This document shows positions 1 to 9,024 of a stretch of DNA of 59,251 bases, one piece after another. Position 1 is the first letter of the stretch; each line of letters opens with the position of its first letter. This DNA comes from Clostridiales bacterium. GTDB taxonomy: Bacteria > Bacillota > Clostridia > Oscillospirales > CAG-272. Where the stretch lies: NCBI GenBank assembly GCA_022793655.1, contig JAAWDG010000001.1:1-59251 (forward strand), in the 5' to 3' direction. A program made the translations under genes and the position numbers. The notes beneath the pieces were generated by a model that saw only the letters and a program-made list of their open reading frames with translations, was not told the DNA's origin and did not search any database.

Positions 1-136
1 GATGACCTCCCCGTTGCCATAGGTCACCGATTTCAACTGCGCATAGTCGCTGTATTGATAGGTGGCCAGCGTTTTATTGCCCACCTTCACCGAGGTTTTG
101 TTGCCAAAGACGTCGTATCCCATCGTATAGCTTTGC
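1..136 (-). pseudogene. orphan RHS fragment, cut by the window edge
   Basis: Bases 1-136 are identical to bases 3097-3232 inside the large RHS gene. Read on the minus strand in the RHS frame they encode RHS/YD-repeat sequence (QSYTMGYDVFGNK and onward). An in-frame TAG lies directly before the shared segment, and there is no signal peptide. The first in-frame ATG is at 123-121. The fragment begins 10 bases after the stop of the lipoprotein gene and runs off the window. In WapA/CDI/Rhs loci, displaced partial RHS cores carrying alternative toxin tips commonly follow the main toxin and immunity genes, and this looks like one. If base 1 is also a contig end, an assembly-graph overlap is an alternative explanation. 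Confidence 0.7.
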
Positions 137-146
137 TAGCTATGTT

Positions 147-1040
147 TTATACGCACCAATTAAACATATAATGAACATCATCGAAAAATTCGGTATCTAA
201 AACCTCAAACATTTTTGTTTCCTGATTGTACTTTAATGAAGTTACCGTATAGCCTAAAAAATCCGGCCCCAATACACGTACATTTTGAAAATAGCGAAGA
301 GTAACCGTACCATCAGATGAGATGTCCGGTATGACCCGTGAGGCAAATGAGGTAAAATAAATCTTGCCATTGGGTACTGGTTTTCCTGTTTCATCAAATG
401 CAAAGGAGTCAGATATATCCTTGATCCATTCATCCCCAGTATCTTGATTTGCAATTTTTACTTTTTTATCGCCTAAAAACTCATACGTATAGCCATACCT
501 GCTTGTATGGATATCCTCCCACTCATCCAAATCTTCCATCAATTCAATCTGATTGTCTTTTATCTTATAGATTCTTGATATTGTTTCGCCGTTGTTACTA
601 ATTTCTCCGCTGTAAACGATTTCATCGAAGCCATCGTCATCAAGGTCCGCTGCATAAAGGTCGCCGCTTTGTATCACGTGCACATCAAACACATCCACCT
701 CATAAGTCAAAAACTCTCCCTCAATATCAACCGCTATAAAGACCTTATTAAAGATAACATCCTCTGTTTGTTCCTCTGAAAAAATGATAACCGAACTTTG
801 ACCCGTGTTTTCCTTAAAATGGCCCCATGTTATGTGATAGATTCGCTGATTCTTTAAGCCTAACTGCGGAAAATCAGTATGCAAATATTCACGCGGCTGC
901 AATGGCGATTCGGTATTGGCGCCAAATGATTCGTCGCTCGAATCAAGCGGCGGTTCGCTTTCTTGCGGATTACCGCCCGCGTTATATGCACAGCTTGTCA
1001 GCCATAAGATCCCGAAGAAAAGTGCTATTAACTTTTTCAT
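147..1040 (-). CDS. lipoprotein with an FG-GAP-like calcium-loop motif, candidate immunity protein
   Basis: This 297-residue protein starts MKKLIALFFGILWLTSC, a lipoprotein signal with the lipobox Cys at about residue 17, so it should be anchored on the outer face of the membrane. A longer in-frame ORF opens upstream inside the RHS gene, but the start used here has a strong ribosome site (AGGAGG) directly before it. Residues 132-142 read DLDDDGFDEIV, the calcium-loop pattern of FG-GAP/VCBS propeller repeats. A low-complexity Ser/Glu/Pro linker follows the lipobox. The gene sits 10 bp downstream of the RHS toxin gene on the same strand, which is where WapI/CdiI-type immunity genes lie. A surface-tethered protein would be in the right place to block a wall-cutting toxin. 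The immunity role is inferred from position and location only; no known immunity family was recognised. Confidence 0.8.
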   Translation of the reverse strand: MKKLIALFFGILWLTSCAYNAGGNPQESEPPLDSSDESFGANTESPLQPREYLHTDFPQLGLKNQRIYHITWGHFKENTGQSSVIIFSEEQTEDVIFNKVFIAVDIEGEFLTYEVDVFDVHVIQSGDLYAADLDDDGFDEIVYSGEISNNGETISRIYKIKDNQIELMEDLDEWEDIHTSRYGYTYEFLGDKKVKIANQDTGDEWIKDISDSFAFDETGKPVPNGKIYFTSFASRVIPDISSDGTVTLRYFQNVRVLGPDFLGYTVTSLKYNQETKMFEVLDTEFFDDVHYMFNWCV

Positions 1041-1050
1041 GTTTCCTCCT

Positions 1051-4000
1051 TTAATAAAAGAATGTGTTTCCACCGTAGGTAACCATGCCGCGACGGCCAA
1101 ATTTTCCTGCATGATCTTGTCCCGTTTCTTGTCTAAATGATGTATGATTTTCGGTGAATCCTTCTGGATACGGTATTGCATCATGATAATCATAAACAAC
1201 ATATCCACCTAATGTATAGGCATAATCCCACGCAATAGCATACTCCTCTGTATAAACCCTTCCGTCTTCATACCATTCTTTGCCCCCATAGTAACCTAAA
1301 AATTGTAATGGCGCTGTAACAATATCGATCCATGTGTCCCCAGTCTTATTATGTCTATTAATAATCGTCCATGCGACCGCCTCTTGCCCCTTCTGCCAAG
1401 AATCCGGATGATTTTTAACGGATCCAGCCTCACCAATAATTGTCCATGCAACTGCAAGTCTTTCCTCTTCTCGCCGCGCCTCCTCTTCGGCACACAGCAT
1501 TTTATTGTATGGTCCAGAATAGTTTTTCATAAAAGCACAGGGTTGCCACTCTACACAACCATTTAATACATAACATTTCCCCGTCGGGTCAACCCTGCTC
1601 ACCGGATTGTTGCCACAGTAGGCAAACATGTTGTATCCAGCCAAATCCTGTCCGGTGGAAAGGAAGATATCCGCATTAATAAACCTTCCGATTTCGGGAT
1701 CATAGTACCGGCTCTGTAAGCAGTAGAAGCCGGTCTCGGCGTCGTAGTAGTATCCACGGTACCGCAGCGGGTTGATGTTCATAATGTTCTTAGCGCTGGT
1801 CACTATGTTTCCGTTTGCGTCCTTGACCGCCAGAATCTTGCCGTAGGCATCGTATTCATAGGTGCCCACCAGCGTGTTGTCTGCCTTGCGCAGGGCCACA
1901 ATATCCCCCTGCGCGTTGGTGATGTAGTAATATCTCGTCGTCGTGTTGCCTTGACTGTACTTAACTCCTTCGGGCACCCCGTTCTCATCATACACATACG
2001 AGAGCTGATAGGTATAGTCCCCGTCGTCCCATTCCTCTCGCATGAGTTTGTCGCCCACCCAGTCATAGTTGCGCCAGATGCCGTTCCATTTGCTTACCCG
2101 GTTGCCATTGTAGTCATAATAATAGTCGGTGGATTTGCCGTTCTTCTTGATGCCGTTTAGACTGCGGTCTGGGTTCCAGGTGAAGGTGGTGCCGTCGTAG
2201 TAGGTCTTGGGGTTGCCGATGGCGTCATAGGTGATGGCTTTGCCCTGATAGGCAGTGAGCAGGTCGACCCACTGGCTGTTGCCATAGGTGTACTCGTCGG
2301 TGGCAAGCAGCTTGCCGTCTCCGATTACATCGCCCACCGAAGGATAGCCGGTCGATCCATAGGTGCGGCGGCGTTCGATATTGCCCGCGCCGTCGTAGTC
2401 ATACACATAGGATTTTCCGCTGGCGTAGTTTTGCTCTAAGACCATCTGCCCCCGGCTGTCGTACTGATATTTCGCCAGAATGCGGGTGGTTGACCCCTCT
2501 TTGGCCGACACCTTGGTGATCTGGCCGGCCGCATCATACTCGTAGAGAAAACTCTGGTTCTTCTTATTCGTCGTGTTGGCGTTGTTGTATTCATACCCCA
2601 GCGCGGCAATTTGACCGGTGGTCTGCCCGCTCACGCCCGAGGCCCCATCCCAATACTGATAGGTCTTGCTGTAGGTCCAGGTAGATTCACTGCTGTGTGC
2701 GGTGGTCTTTTTGGTTAACCGCTGCAGGCTGTCGTACACAAATGTATTGGTCTGGTCCCCCCAGCCGTTAGTAAAGCTCTTTTGCGTGCCGTTGCTGTTG
2801 TAGGTATTCTTGACCGTTTTCGCAGTGCCCGAGCCATCGTTGTAGGTATAGCCGGTCACCCGGTTTTCGGTGTCGTAGGTGAAGCTGAGCGAGGTTTTCA
2901 CGCTGCCCGTATCCGAATCATAGGTATAGATAGATTTCACTCGCCCGATGCTGTCGTAGTCATAGTAGTAGGTAAGCTTTACAAACCGGTTTTCAATCTT
3001 GTTTAGATTGCCGGCTGCGTCATAGCCCAGGACATACATTTTAGTGGGCCCGTGCTGAATCTCGCTCACCCGCTTGTGCTCGTCATACTGGTAACTGATG
3101 ACCTCCCCGTTGCCATAGGTCACCGATTTCAACTGCGCATAGTCGCTGTATTGATAGGTGGCCAGCGTTTTATTGCCCACCTTCACCGAGGTTTTGTTGC
3201 CAAAGACGTCGTATCCCATCGTATAGCTTTGCAGGATACGGTTGGTACTGTCGCCGGTTTTATAGCTTCCTCGTTTCACCTCGCTGAGTCTGCCGTTCTG
3301 GTAGCTGTTCTCCACGGCTATCTCGCCGGCGATATACAGCATGGAGAGTAAACCCTTTTCATTGTACCGCCGGCTGGTGGTCGTCTCTTCGCTGCCTTGC
3401 CAGCCGCCCGGCACGGTGACGTCCTCCACCCGCCCTTGGCTGTCGTAGGTGTAGCGGGTTTCGGCACCGGCTGTATTGACTTCCTTGGACAGCTTCTCGC
3501 CATAGCTTGTGTACGAGGCCGTCCCTTTCATGAACATGGTCCCCGTGCCCGAAAGCTTGGTGCTGGTCACGTTGCCCATGCTGTCGTAGGTGTAATTCAT
3601 GGTGATGCCGCCGTTGGTAGACGAGGTCACATTGTGCTTGCTGTCATAGGTATGGGTGACCGTTCCCACCGCCTGCGAGGTCATGGTCTTTAGGTTGCCC
3701 GCGCTGTAGGTCGCGCTGACTTCGCTTTTCTCGCTTTCTAACACCGACACCACTTTGCCGTCTGTGTTATAGGTATAGGCGGACGCCGGATCCATCGTCA
3801 AACTGATGTTGTCAAAATACACATTGTTCGCGTTGTAGTCATACGACAGCACAATGTCGATGGACACGACTTTTCCTTTGTTCCGGTTTGGCACGATCGG
3901 TACGCTGATGTACTGCCACTGGCCTGAGGCATAGCGGTTAAATTCACCGCGGGTCCAGGTCGGGTCGCTGGTGCCGTTACTGTAATTGACCAGCGCGCGC

Positions 4001-7000
4001 ACCTCAAAGGTGCTGGAAACGCCCTCGCGTTTCGCTACCGACTGCTCGGCATAGGCCCAGCCCGATAAAATATAGGTGCTCTCGGCGCTCTTGTTTACTT
4101 TCACGACCTGCTTAGCTCTGGCAAGGCCGGTCTGGCTGCCAGTCATGCGCAAATAGGTGGAATCGCCAATGGAGGCATTCTTGACGGCTGAAACTGAACC
4201 ATACTGCGCGTCCCAGTAAACAAGCGGTTTTTCAAAACGCCCGTCGGTCACCAAGTTAGCCGAACTAACGTCGCCCGGCTCTACCTGCAAATCGTCAAAA
4301 TACACGGTACCGATGGATTGGTGCAGTTCGGCAAAGAAATAATAAGTGCCGGCTGTGGTAATCTCAAACGGCAGGGTCAGTCTCACCCAACCCCCGTCTG
4401 CGCTTTGGTTGGTCGCGGCTTTAATGCTTTGGGTGGTAAAGACCTCGGTATCGGACGCGTTGCGGATATAGAGTCTAGCGCCGGCTTTAGCAGCATCTGA
4501 GAGGCTACTAAGACTCGCTACATTGACATAGCCCGAAAATGTGTATTTCCCCGCGGACAAATAGGCCCCTTGCTTGAACCGGGGCGAAATCGACGTAGAG
4601 GTGCCGGCAATACGCGCGCTGTAAACGCCGGTATGCACTTTTGTGGTCGAAAAAGTAGCGGCATTTGAAAAATTGGTATAAAGGTCGGCATTCTGCGATT
4701 CAAACCCGGCGTCATACAGATAATTTTCAGACGAGCCGCCCTTGACGGCCTCTTTTAAAACTCGGTTATTCTGCTTGCTGGTGCCGCTGTTCGCCACATA
4801 AGCAGCCGCGGCGGCTCCGTAAATGGTTTTGCCGCTGTTGTCTGTGCTGTAGGTGGTAATGGTGCGGCCAAAATTGTCAAACACATAGTTGGTCAAAAGA
4901 TCATCACTGGTATTAAACGTGGTGTCCGCCCCGGCATAACGGAACAGAGTATGATGATTTTTGGCCCCGTTAACACCATATTTGGTTCGGACTGTGCGGG
5001 TTCCGTTAAATTCGGGACTGTAATACTCGTAGTAGCTGGAAACCGTAACGCCTTTGTATTCAAAGCGAATGCCATAACGGGATTCATAATCGTAGGCATA
5101 GCTCATTTTATAGTTGCCGCCGCCATAGCCGTAATAAGCAATGTGGTTAAATCCATCTCTTATATCAATGATATTGCGGGATTTATTTTCGAGGGCGGCC
5201 AGCGTGATCGTGGTGACATTGCCATACCGGTCGGTAATTTTTGAAATATAGTTGCCGGTATAGGTAAACGAGGCAATGGTATAAGCAGACTGTCCGTTGT
5301 TGATTTCAACAATCCGGCGCAGTTGGTTGCTGCCCGTCGTCGGATGCCAGCCTGTACCTGTGGCGCTGTAAGTCGTTGTGTTGTAAAGAAACGCCACCTT
5401 GTTTCCCTGATTATCAATAATCTCCGAGAGATAGCCCCGGCGGAAAATCTTTTTATTGTCCTGATCATCCGTCATAGTGTACACGGTGCCGCTTTGGGTA
5501 ATTTTGGTGCCAAGGCCGTCCTCGCTCTCATACACGCTGCCGTTTGCTTTGTAATAATGCTCGGTGCCGTCGGCATCAGCGTGAACAAGATAGGAGGTGC
5601 CCGAAACCGTTTGACTTACAATGCTTTCCTGCGCGCTGGTTTTCCAACCCCGGCCGGCCAACATATTGCTGTAATCGACTGTATGAATGCCGGCCGCCGT
5701 CGTGCTGCTGTAATCCCAATAGGAAAGGGCGCTGTTATAGATATAGGAAAAGGTATAAATACCGCCGCTAGCAATGGGTTTCACTGCCGTTACCTGACGG
5801 TTATAGTCGCCGATATAAAGCTGTCCGGCGTTACCGGCATCGGCCGTATGATAGGTATAATAATCCTCGATGCCAAGTGTGTTTCGATAATTCAACTGAA
5901 ACACCGGCGCCGAAAGATTCTGGTCCTCTTTGTAAATGCCGCCGGCTGTCACCTTGGCATAAGAGGTAGCAGACATGGTATCTTCGGTAACAAAGACAAT
6001 GCCGTTATTCGTTTTTCCGTTATACCAATCAAACGCGGCGGAGGTAATATCAAAATGTTGATATTTTTCAAGTGAAGACGAGGTGATCGTATAAAAATCC
6101 TGTATGGGCGAGTCATACTGCATATGCCATGAACTGCCCGTTGCCTGGCGGGCGCTAATGCGCGCCGAGGTGCGGCCGCCGGCTTGCTCCATGGTATACA
6201 TAGCCAAAGAAAGATAGGCGTTTACCATAACCGCCCCATCCGGTAAAGAGGGCAGTTCATTAATTTTGGCAAAACTTCGATAGTATCCATCTGTGGCGCT
6301 GTATCCCAAATAAAGCAGCGCCGGATTTTGTGTTAATTTCTTGGTCCAGCTGGTGTAACAGCCGGTGGAGATCACATTGCCATCGCCGTCTCCCTCTTGG
6401 CGGATAACCAAGTCCGGGTCGATGGTAACGGGATATTCCCGGTCGTCCGCGTTCATCCAGGCGGCATCAGGTTTCAGCGTCAGTGTATACTGGCCCTGTT
6501 CTCCGGCGATCTCAAAAGTGACCGCTTCGCTGTACACGCCCTTGCGGTCATACATACATGGGGCCGGAATCGAGAAAATAACTGTGTTTCCGGCCTTAAA
6601 ATCAATGCCGCCCTGCTCGGTTTTCTCGGCACTTAGTCCTTCGGCCGTGATGTTAAACGTATAACCATAATCAGCCGACGGGCAATGGACCATAATATTT
6701 TCCCGTAGTCGATTGCCTTCTAACTGATATTCGATATCGGTGCTTTCAAAAGCGTCTTTATACACTACCTGGTTGACCGTATCGGAAAGCAGAGCCGCCT
6801 GATTGACCGTCTTTCCTTGTATCTCTTCTAAAAAAGCTTCTTCTTTTTCCGCTTTTTGGCTTTTGGTCTCGCTGATAAGATCAGAAACGCTTCGTTTGGC
6901 TTTTTGTGTTTCCAGCGGCAGCAGTTTCGTCTGGCCCGTGGCGGTATTTTCCATGATGCCGCCTTTGATGCCGGCAAGTCCAAAAGAAAGCGCATAATCG

Positions 7001-7467
7001 CCATTTTTTGCGGTGACCATGTCCTTTTCTTTGCTGTCCTTCGCAAATGCAAAGCCTATTTCACCGTTTTCGGTTCTATACTCATGGGTGGCGGCTATAT
7101 AGGTGAGAGTGTTATCGATATTTTTCCATATAGCGTTCTCTCCCTCGCCTTCTTTATAATGGACGGCTTGCTCATATTGCTGTAAACTTATGCTGCCATC
7201 GCTCATGCGAAATTCCTTTGTGTTGGCGGTCCGTCTATGCACTAATTCCTCTTGCACGAGAACCGGCTCTTTATGCTCAAGGGCCCCGGCTGAAAAATCG
7301 AGAGATTCGTTTGGATCCAGATTCCCGATTGATTCGGTTATGACTGAATCAGTCGCCGTGGACGTCTTTTGCTGATCGGTCAAATCTTGCTCGGAGGCTC
7401 TTGCAATTTCTGGCCAAACGCTGATCATCATGATGGCCGCTAATAATCCTGCAATGTACTTTTTCAC
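1051..7467 (-). CDS. secreted WapA-like RHS/YD-repeat polymorphic toxin with SleB-like C-terminal tip
   Basis: The protein has 2138 residues and a GTG start preceded by AAAGGA. It has an N-terminal Sec signal peptide (about residues 1-25), a DNRLRE-like domain (about 352-525), a long stretch of RHS/YD repeats, two tandem carbohydrate-binding-like beta modules (about 916-1065 and 1070-1225, each opening with a D-GFE or D-GRFE pattern), more YD repeats, and the RHS core end RYYDPEIGRF...NPVSRVDPTG. After DPTG come 175 variable residues. Within them, WTIIGEAG, GQEAVAWTIINRH, an IVTAPLQF segment and a final GRRGMVTYGGN segment resemble the SleB/Hydrolase_2 cell-wall hydrolase fold, with Glu at about 2013 as the candidate catalytic residue. 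The overall plan resembles B. subtilis WapA (contact-dependent toxin), but the tip would cut peptidoglycan instead of tRNA. The tip function is inferred from motif resemblance. Confidence 0.9.
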   Translation of the reverse strand: MKKYIAGLLAAIMMISVWPEIARASEQDLTDQQKTSTATDSVITESIGNLDPNESLDFSAGALEHKEPVLVQEELVHRRTANTKEFRMSDGSISLQQYEQAVHYKEGEGENAIWKNIDNTLTYIAATHEYRTENGEIGFAFAKDSKEKDMVTAKNGDYALSFGLAGIKGGIMENTATGQTKLLPLETQKAKRSVSDLISETKSQKAEKEEAFLEEIQGKTVNQAALLSDTVNQVVYKDAFESTDIEYQLEGNRLRENIMVHCPSADYGYTFNITAEGLSAEKTEQGGIDFKAGNTVIFSIPAPCMYDRKGVYSEAVTFEIAGEQGQYTLTLKPDAAWMNADDREYPVTIDPDLVIRQEGDGDGNVISTGCYTSWTKKLTQNPALLYLGYSATDGYYRSFAKINELPSLPDGAVMVNAYLSLAMYTMEQAGGRTSARISARQATGSSWHMQYDSPIQDFYTITSSSLEKYQHFDITSAAFDWYNGKTNNGIVFVTEDTMSATSYAKVTAGGIYKEDQNLSAPVFQLNYRNTLGIEDYYTYHTADAGNAGQLYIGDYNRQVTAVKPIASGGIYTFSYIYNSALSYWDYSSTTAAGIHTVDYSNMLAGRGWKTSAQESIVSQTVSGTSYLVHADADGTEHYYKANGSVYESEDGLGTKITQSGTVYTMTDDQDNKKIFRRGYLSEIIDNQGNKVAFLYNTTTYSATGTGWHPTTGSNQLRRIVEINNGQSAYTIASFTYTGNYISKITDRYGNVTTITLAALENKSRNIIDIRDGFNHIAYYGYGGGNYKMSYAYDYESRYGIRFEYKGVTVSSYYEYYSPEFNGTRTVRTKYGVNGAKNHHTLFRYAGADTTFNTSDDLLTNYVFDNFGRTITTYSTDNSGKTIYGAAAAAYVANSGTSKQNNRVLKEAVKGGSSENYLYDAGFESQNADLYTNFSNAATFSTTKVHTGVYSARIAGTSTSISPRFKQGAYLSAGKYTFSGYVNVASLSSLSDAAKAGARLYIRNASDTEVFTTQSIKAATNQSADGGWVRLTLPFEITTAGTYYFFAELHQSIGTVYFDDLQVEPGDVSSANLVTDGRFEKPLVYWDAQYGSVSAVKNASIGDSTYLRMTGSQTGLARAKQVVKVNKSAESTYILSGWAYAEQSVAKREGVSSTFEVRALVNYSNGTSDPTWTRGEFNRYASGQWQYISVPIVPNRNKGKVVSIDIVLSYDYNANNVYFDNISLTMDPASAYTYNTDGKVVSVLESEKSEVSATYSAGNLKTMTSQAVGTVTHTYDSKHNVTSSTNGGITMNYTYDSMGNVTSTKLSGTGTMFMKGTASYTSYGEKLSKEVNTAGAETRYTYDSQGRVEDVTVPGGWQGSEETTTSRRYNEKGLLSMLYIAGEIAVENSYQNGRLSEVKRGSYKTGDSTNRILQSYTMGYDVFGNKTSVKVGNKTLATYQYSDYAQLKSVTYGNGEVISYQYDEHKRVSEIQHGPTKMYVLGYDAAGNLNKIENRFVKLTYYYDYDSIGRVKSIYTYDSDTGSVKTSLSFTYDTENRVTGYTYNDGSGTAKTVKNTYNSNGTQKSFTNGWGDQTNTFVYDSLQRLTKKTTAHSSESTWTYSKTYQYWDGASGVSGQTTGQIAALGYEYNNANTTNKKNQSFLYEYDAAGQITKVSAKEGSTTRILAKYQYDSRGQMVLEQNYASGKSYVYDYDGAGNIERRRTYGSTGYPSVGDVIGDGKLLATDEYTYGNSQWVDLLTAYQGKAITYDAIGNPKTYYDGTTFTWNPDRSLNGIKKNGKSTDYYYDYNGNRVSKWNGIWRNYDWVGDKLMREEWDDGDYTYQLSYVYDENGVPEGVKYSQGNTTTRYYYITNAQGDIVALRKADNTLVGTYEYDAYGKILAVKDANGNIVTSAKNIMNINPLRYRGYYYDAETGFYCLQSRYYDPEIGRFINADIFLSTGQDLAGYNMFAYCGNNPVSRVDPTGKCYVLNGCVEWQPCAFMKNYSGPYNKMLCAEEEARREEERLAVAWTIIGEAGSVKNHPDSWQKGQEAVAWTIINRHNKTGDTWIDIVTAPLQFLGYYGGKEWYEDGRVYTEEYAIAWDYAYTLGGYVVYDYHDAIPYPEGFTENHTSFRQETGQDHAGKFGRRGMVTYGGNTFFY

Positions 7468-7648
7468 TCTTACTGTCCTTTCTTTTCATCGCTAGTTGTG
7501 TTTTTGCTCCATTTGTCTGCCGTTAAAAAATTTGCTTGCCGCTTTGATATACGGCAGGCAAACCCTATTTGCAGCCTATTTTGTTTTTACAAATGTTTTG
7601 TTTGCATGTTAACGGGGTTTTGCACGCGCACAAATGATTTGCTAAAAT

Positions 7649-7677
7649 ATTATACCTATTATTCCCTCGTTTGTAAA
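7649..7677 (-). promoter_or_regulatory. candidate sigma-A promoter for the RHS gene
   Basis: On the minus strand TTTACA (7677-7672) and TATAAT (7654-7649) are separated by 17 bp. This gives a leader of roughly 175 nt before the GTG start at 7467. No other gene on this strand lies between them. Confidence 0.5.
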
Positions 7678-7738
7678 TAGATGGATTATTTTTTGTTTTA
7701 ATTTTTGTGGTTTTTGTGTCGCAATTCATTCAAACATC

Positions 7739-7767
7739 TTGCTTTTCGCTCCATTTTTCGCTATAAT
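7739..7767 (+). promoter_or_regulatory. candidate sigma-A promoter for the membrane protein gene at 7839
   Basis: TTGCTT (7739-7744) and TATAAT (7762-7767) are separated by 17 bp, about 70 bp before the ATG. The 371-bp spacer 7468-7838 thus holds two divergent promoters. Nothing else was recognised in it apart from a short repeated ACATCTTGCTTTT string at about 7734 and 7790. Confidence 0.5.
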
Positions 7768-7838
7768 AAACGCGAGAGAAAAGTTAAGAACATCTTGCTT
7801 TTTTCTTCGCACGAATGAATTGAAAGGTAGGGTTAAGA

Positions 7839-8480
7839 ATGAAAGAAGATGTTAAAGAAAACGAAGTAAAATTAAATGGCGAGATCGTTTCATCCGATTC
7901 AAATCAGCCGACTGTCGCAACGTCCCGTAAAAAGAAGGCGAACGATGCATCGCCAGAAAATGTGATTGTTGGTGTCGTCGGCGCCTTTTTATTCTCGTTG
8001 ATAGGCGGCGCGCTTTATTTTGGCATCTATCAAACCGGCTTTATTGCGGGTGTTAGCGGACTCATTATCGCGGCATTATCCATTTTTGGTTATCAATTAT
8101 TTTCCGGCCGTAAAAATTCAATGATCGGCGCGGTTGTATCGATTTTTATGATGTTAGTTGTCATTTTTATTGCCGAATATTTCTGCCTGTCTTTTGAGAT
8201 TTATCAACAATTTCACGAGTATTATAACATTACGCTTGTTGATGCGATCCGATCCACACCGGACTTTTTGGCCCAAAAGGAAGTTCTAAGCGCCGTCGTG
8301 CAGGATCTTCTCTTTGCCTATGTGTTAGGCTTTGTGGCCGCGGCATCGGCCATTCGCAACGCTTTCAAAGCAAGCTCTCGTAAAAAACAACAGCCAGAGT
8401 CAGCGCCTGCCAATGCGGAAGAAAATGAGGCGACAAAGCAAGAAGAAACCGCCGTTCCTGAGACAATCGAGCAAAAATAA
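7839..8480 (+). CDS. four-helix membrane protein of unknown function
   Basis: This 213-residue protein has a charged, probably disordered N-terminus (residues 1-40, with an RKKK cluster at about 30). Four hydrophobic segments follow at about 42-62, 66-88, 95-118 and 155-172. The cytoplasmic tail is lysine-rich then Glu/Ala-rich (about 175-213). By the positive-inside rule both ends should face the cytoplasm. I recognise no family or catalytic motif. It has its own promoter upstream and an intrinsic terminator downstream, so it is probably a single-gene unit. Its neighbours (a secreted toxin and small regulators) do not suggest a role. Confidence 0.85.
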   Translation: MKEDVKENEVKLNGEIVSSDSNQPTVATSRKKKANDASPENVIVGVVGAFLFSLIGGALYFGIYQTGFIAGVSGLIIAALSIFGYQLFSGRKNSMIGAVVSIFMMLVVIFIAEYFCLSFEIYQQFHEYYNITLVDAIRSTPDFLAQKEVLSAVVQDLLFAYVLGFVAAASAIRNAFKASSRKKQQPESAPANAEENEATKQEETAVPETIEQK

Positions 8481-8627
8481 TCGATCGACTCTCATAAATT
8501 TTAAAGGCCAGTTCGGTCGAAAAGACCTTCTGTTTTGCTTGTGTGAGCACGTTTATATGTTTTGTTTTTTGGTGAGGCGTCTATCCGCTTAACTGTGTTG
8601 TTACCATACGTAAGCAATTTCAAAAAA

Positions 8628-8668
8628 GAGCAAAGTAACCCTTTCGGGTCTACTTTGCCCTTTTTTTT
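8628..8668 (+). terminator. intrinsic terminator after the membrane protein gene
   Basis: GCAAAGTA pairs with TACTTTGC around a small CCC/GGG inner stem, and eight T residues follow on the plus strand. It lies about 150 bp after the stop at 8480. No gene was seen in the gap. Confidence 0.8.
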
Positions 8669-8695
8669 GTATTCAAGATCCGCCGCGCGCTGATT

Positions 8696-8869
8696 TTAAG
8701 AAGATTCCTTCTCCTCCAATGGCTCTTGGTTCATTTGATCGACATGCGCTTTTAATATGAGATTGATATATTGAGAAAAAGAGCGATCATCGTGTTCAGC
8801 TAATTGTTTAATCCTAACAACTAAATCAGAATCTAACGTAATGCTTACTTTTTCCTTCAATGGTTTCAT
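8696..8869 (-). CDS. small ribbon-helix-helix regulator, copy 1
   Basis: The protein has 57 residues and starts MKPLKEKVSITLD. The pattern is a short beta strand (VSITLDSDLVVRI), then a helix, a turn (EHDDRSFSQYI) and a second helix, typical of CopG/Arc-type DNA-binding proteins. The MKP start is preferred over an in-frame Met 8 codons earlier because a GAGGG/AAAGG ribosome site stands before MKP. The 51-residue gene at 23900 is a close paralogue: the first 42 residues differ at only a few positions, and the upstream DNA is also conserved. It is divergent from the AbrB-like gene at 9025, with a tandem repeat between them that may be its operator. No toxin partner is adjacent, so an antitoxin role is not supported. 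Confidence 0.8.
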   Translation of the reverse strand: MKPLKEKVSITLDSDLVVRIKQLAEHDDRSFSQYINLILKAHVDQMNQEPLEEKESS

Positions 8870-8946
8870 ATTTGCCTTTCCCTCATCAAGCATTCATAGC
8901 AAAATAAACTTATACTTGATATTATACGTCTTTTTCTGATAAAAGA

Positions 8947-8980
8947 TTGACAAATCTTGTTAAGTAGTATAAAGTAGTAT
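8947..8980 (+). promoter_or_regulatory. tandem 10-bp direct repeat (candidate RHH operator) with -35 element of the AbrB-like gene
   Basis: AAGTAGTAT occurs at 8962-8970 and again at 8972-8980, one helical turn apart. TTGACA (8947-8952) precedes it, so the repeat covers the place of the -10 region for the plus-strand gene at 9025. The same repeat, with one or two changes, stands upstream of the paralogous RHH gene (23791-23809, reverse orientation). RHH dimers often bind such tandem half-sites. Binding by this protein is inferred. Confidence 0.55.
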
Positions 8981-9024
8981 GTATAAAAATGAATGCACAC
9001 GCATAGTAAAAAGGAAGAAAGCAC

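Noticed and set aside
5323-6075. 250-codon plus-strand frame inside the RHS gene, and many other long antisense frames there
   Set aside because: The RHS frame on the minus strand has a full set of recognisable repeats; the antisense frames have no ribosome site or family resemblance and arise from the base bias of the repeats.
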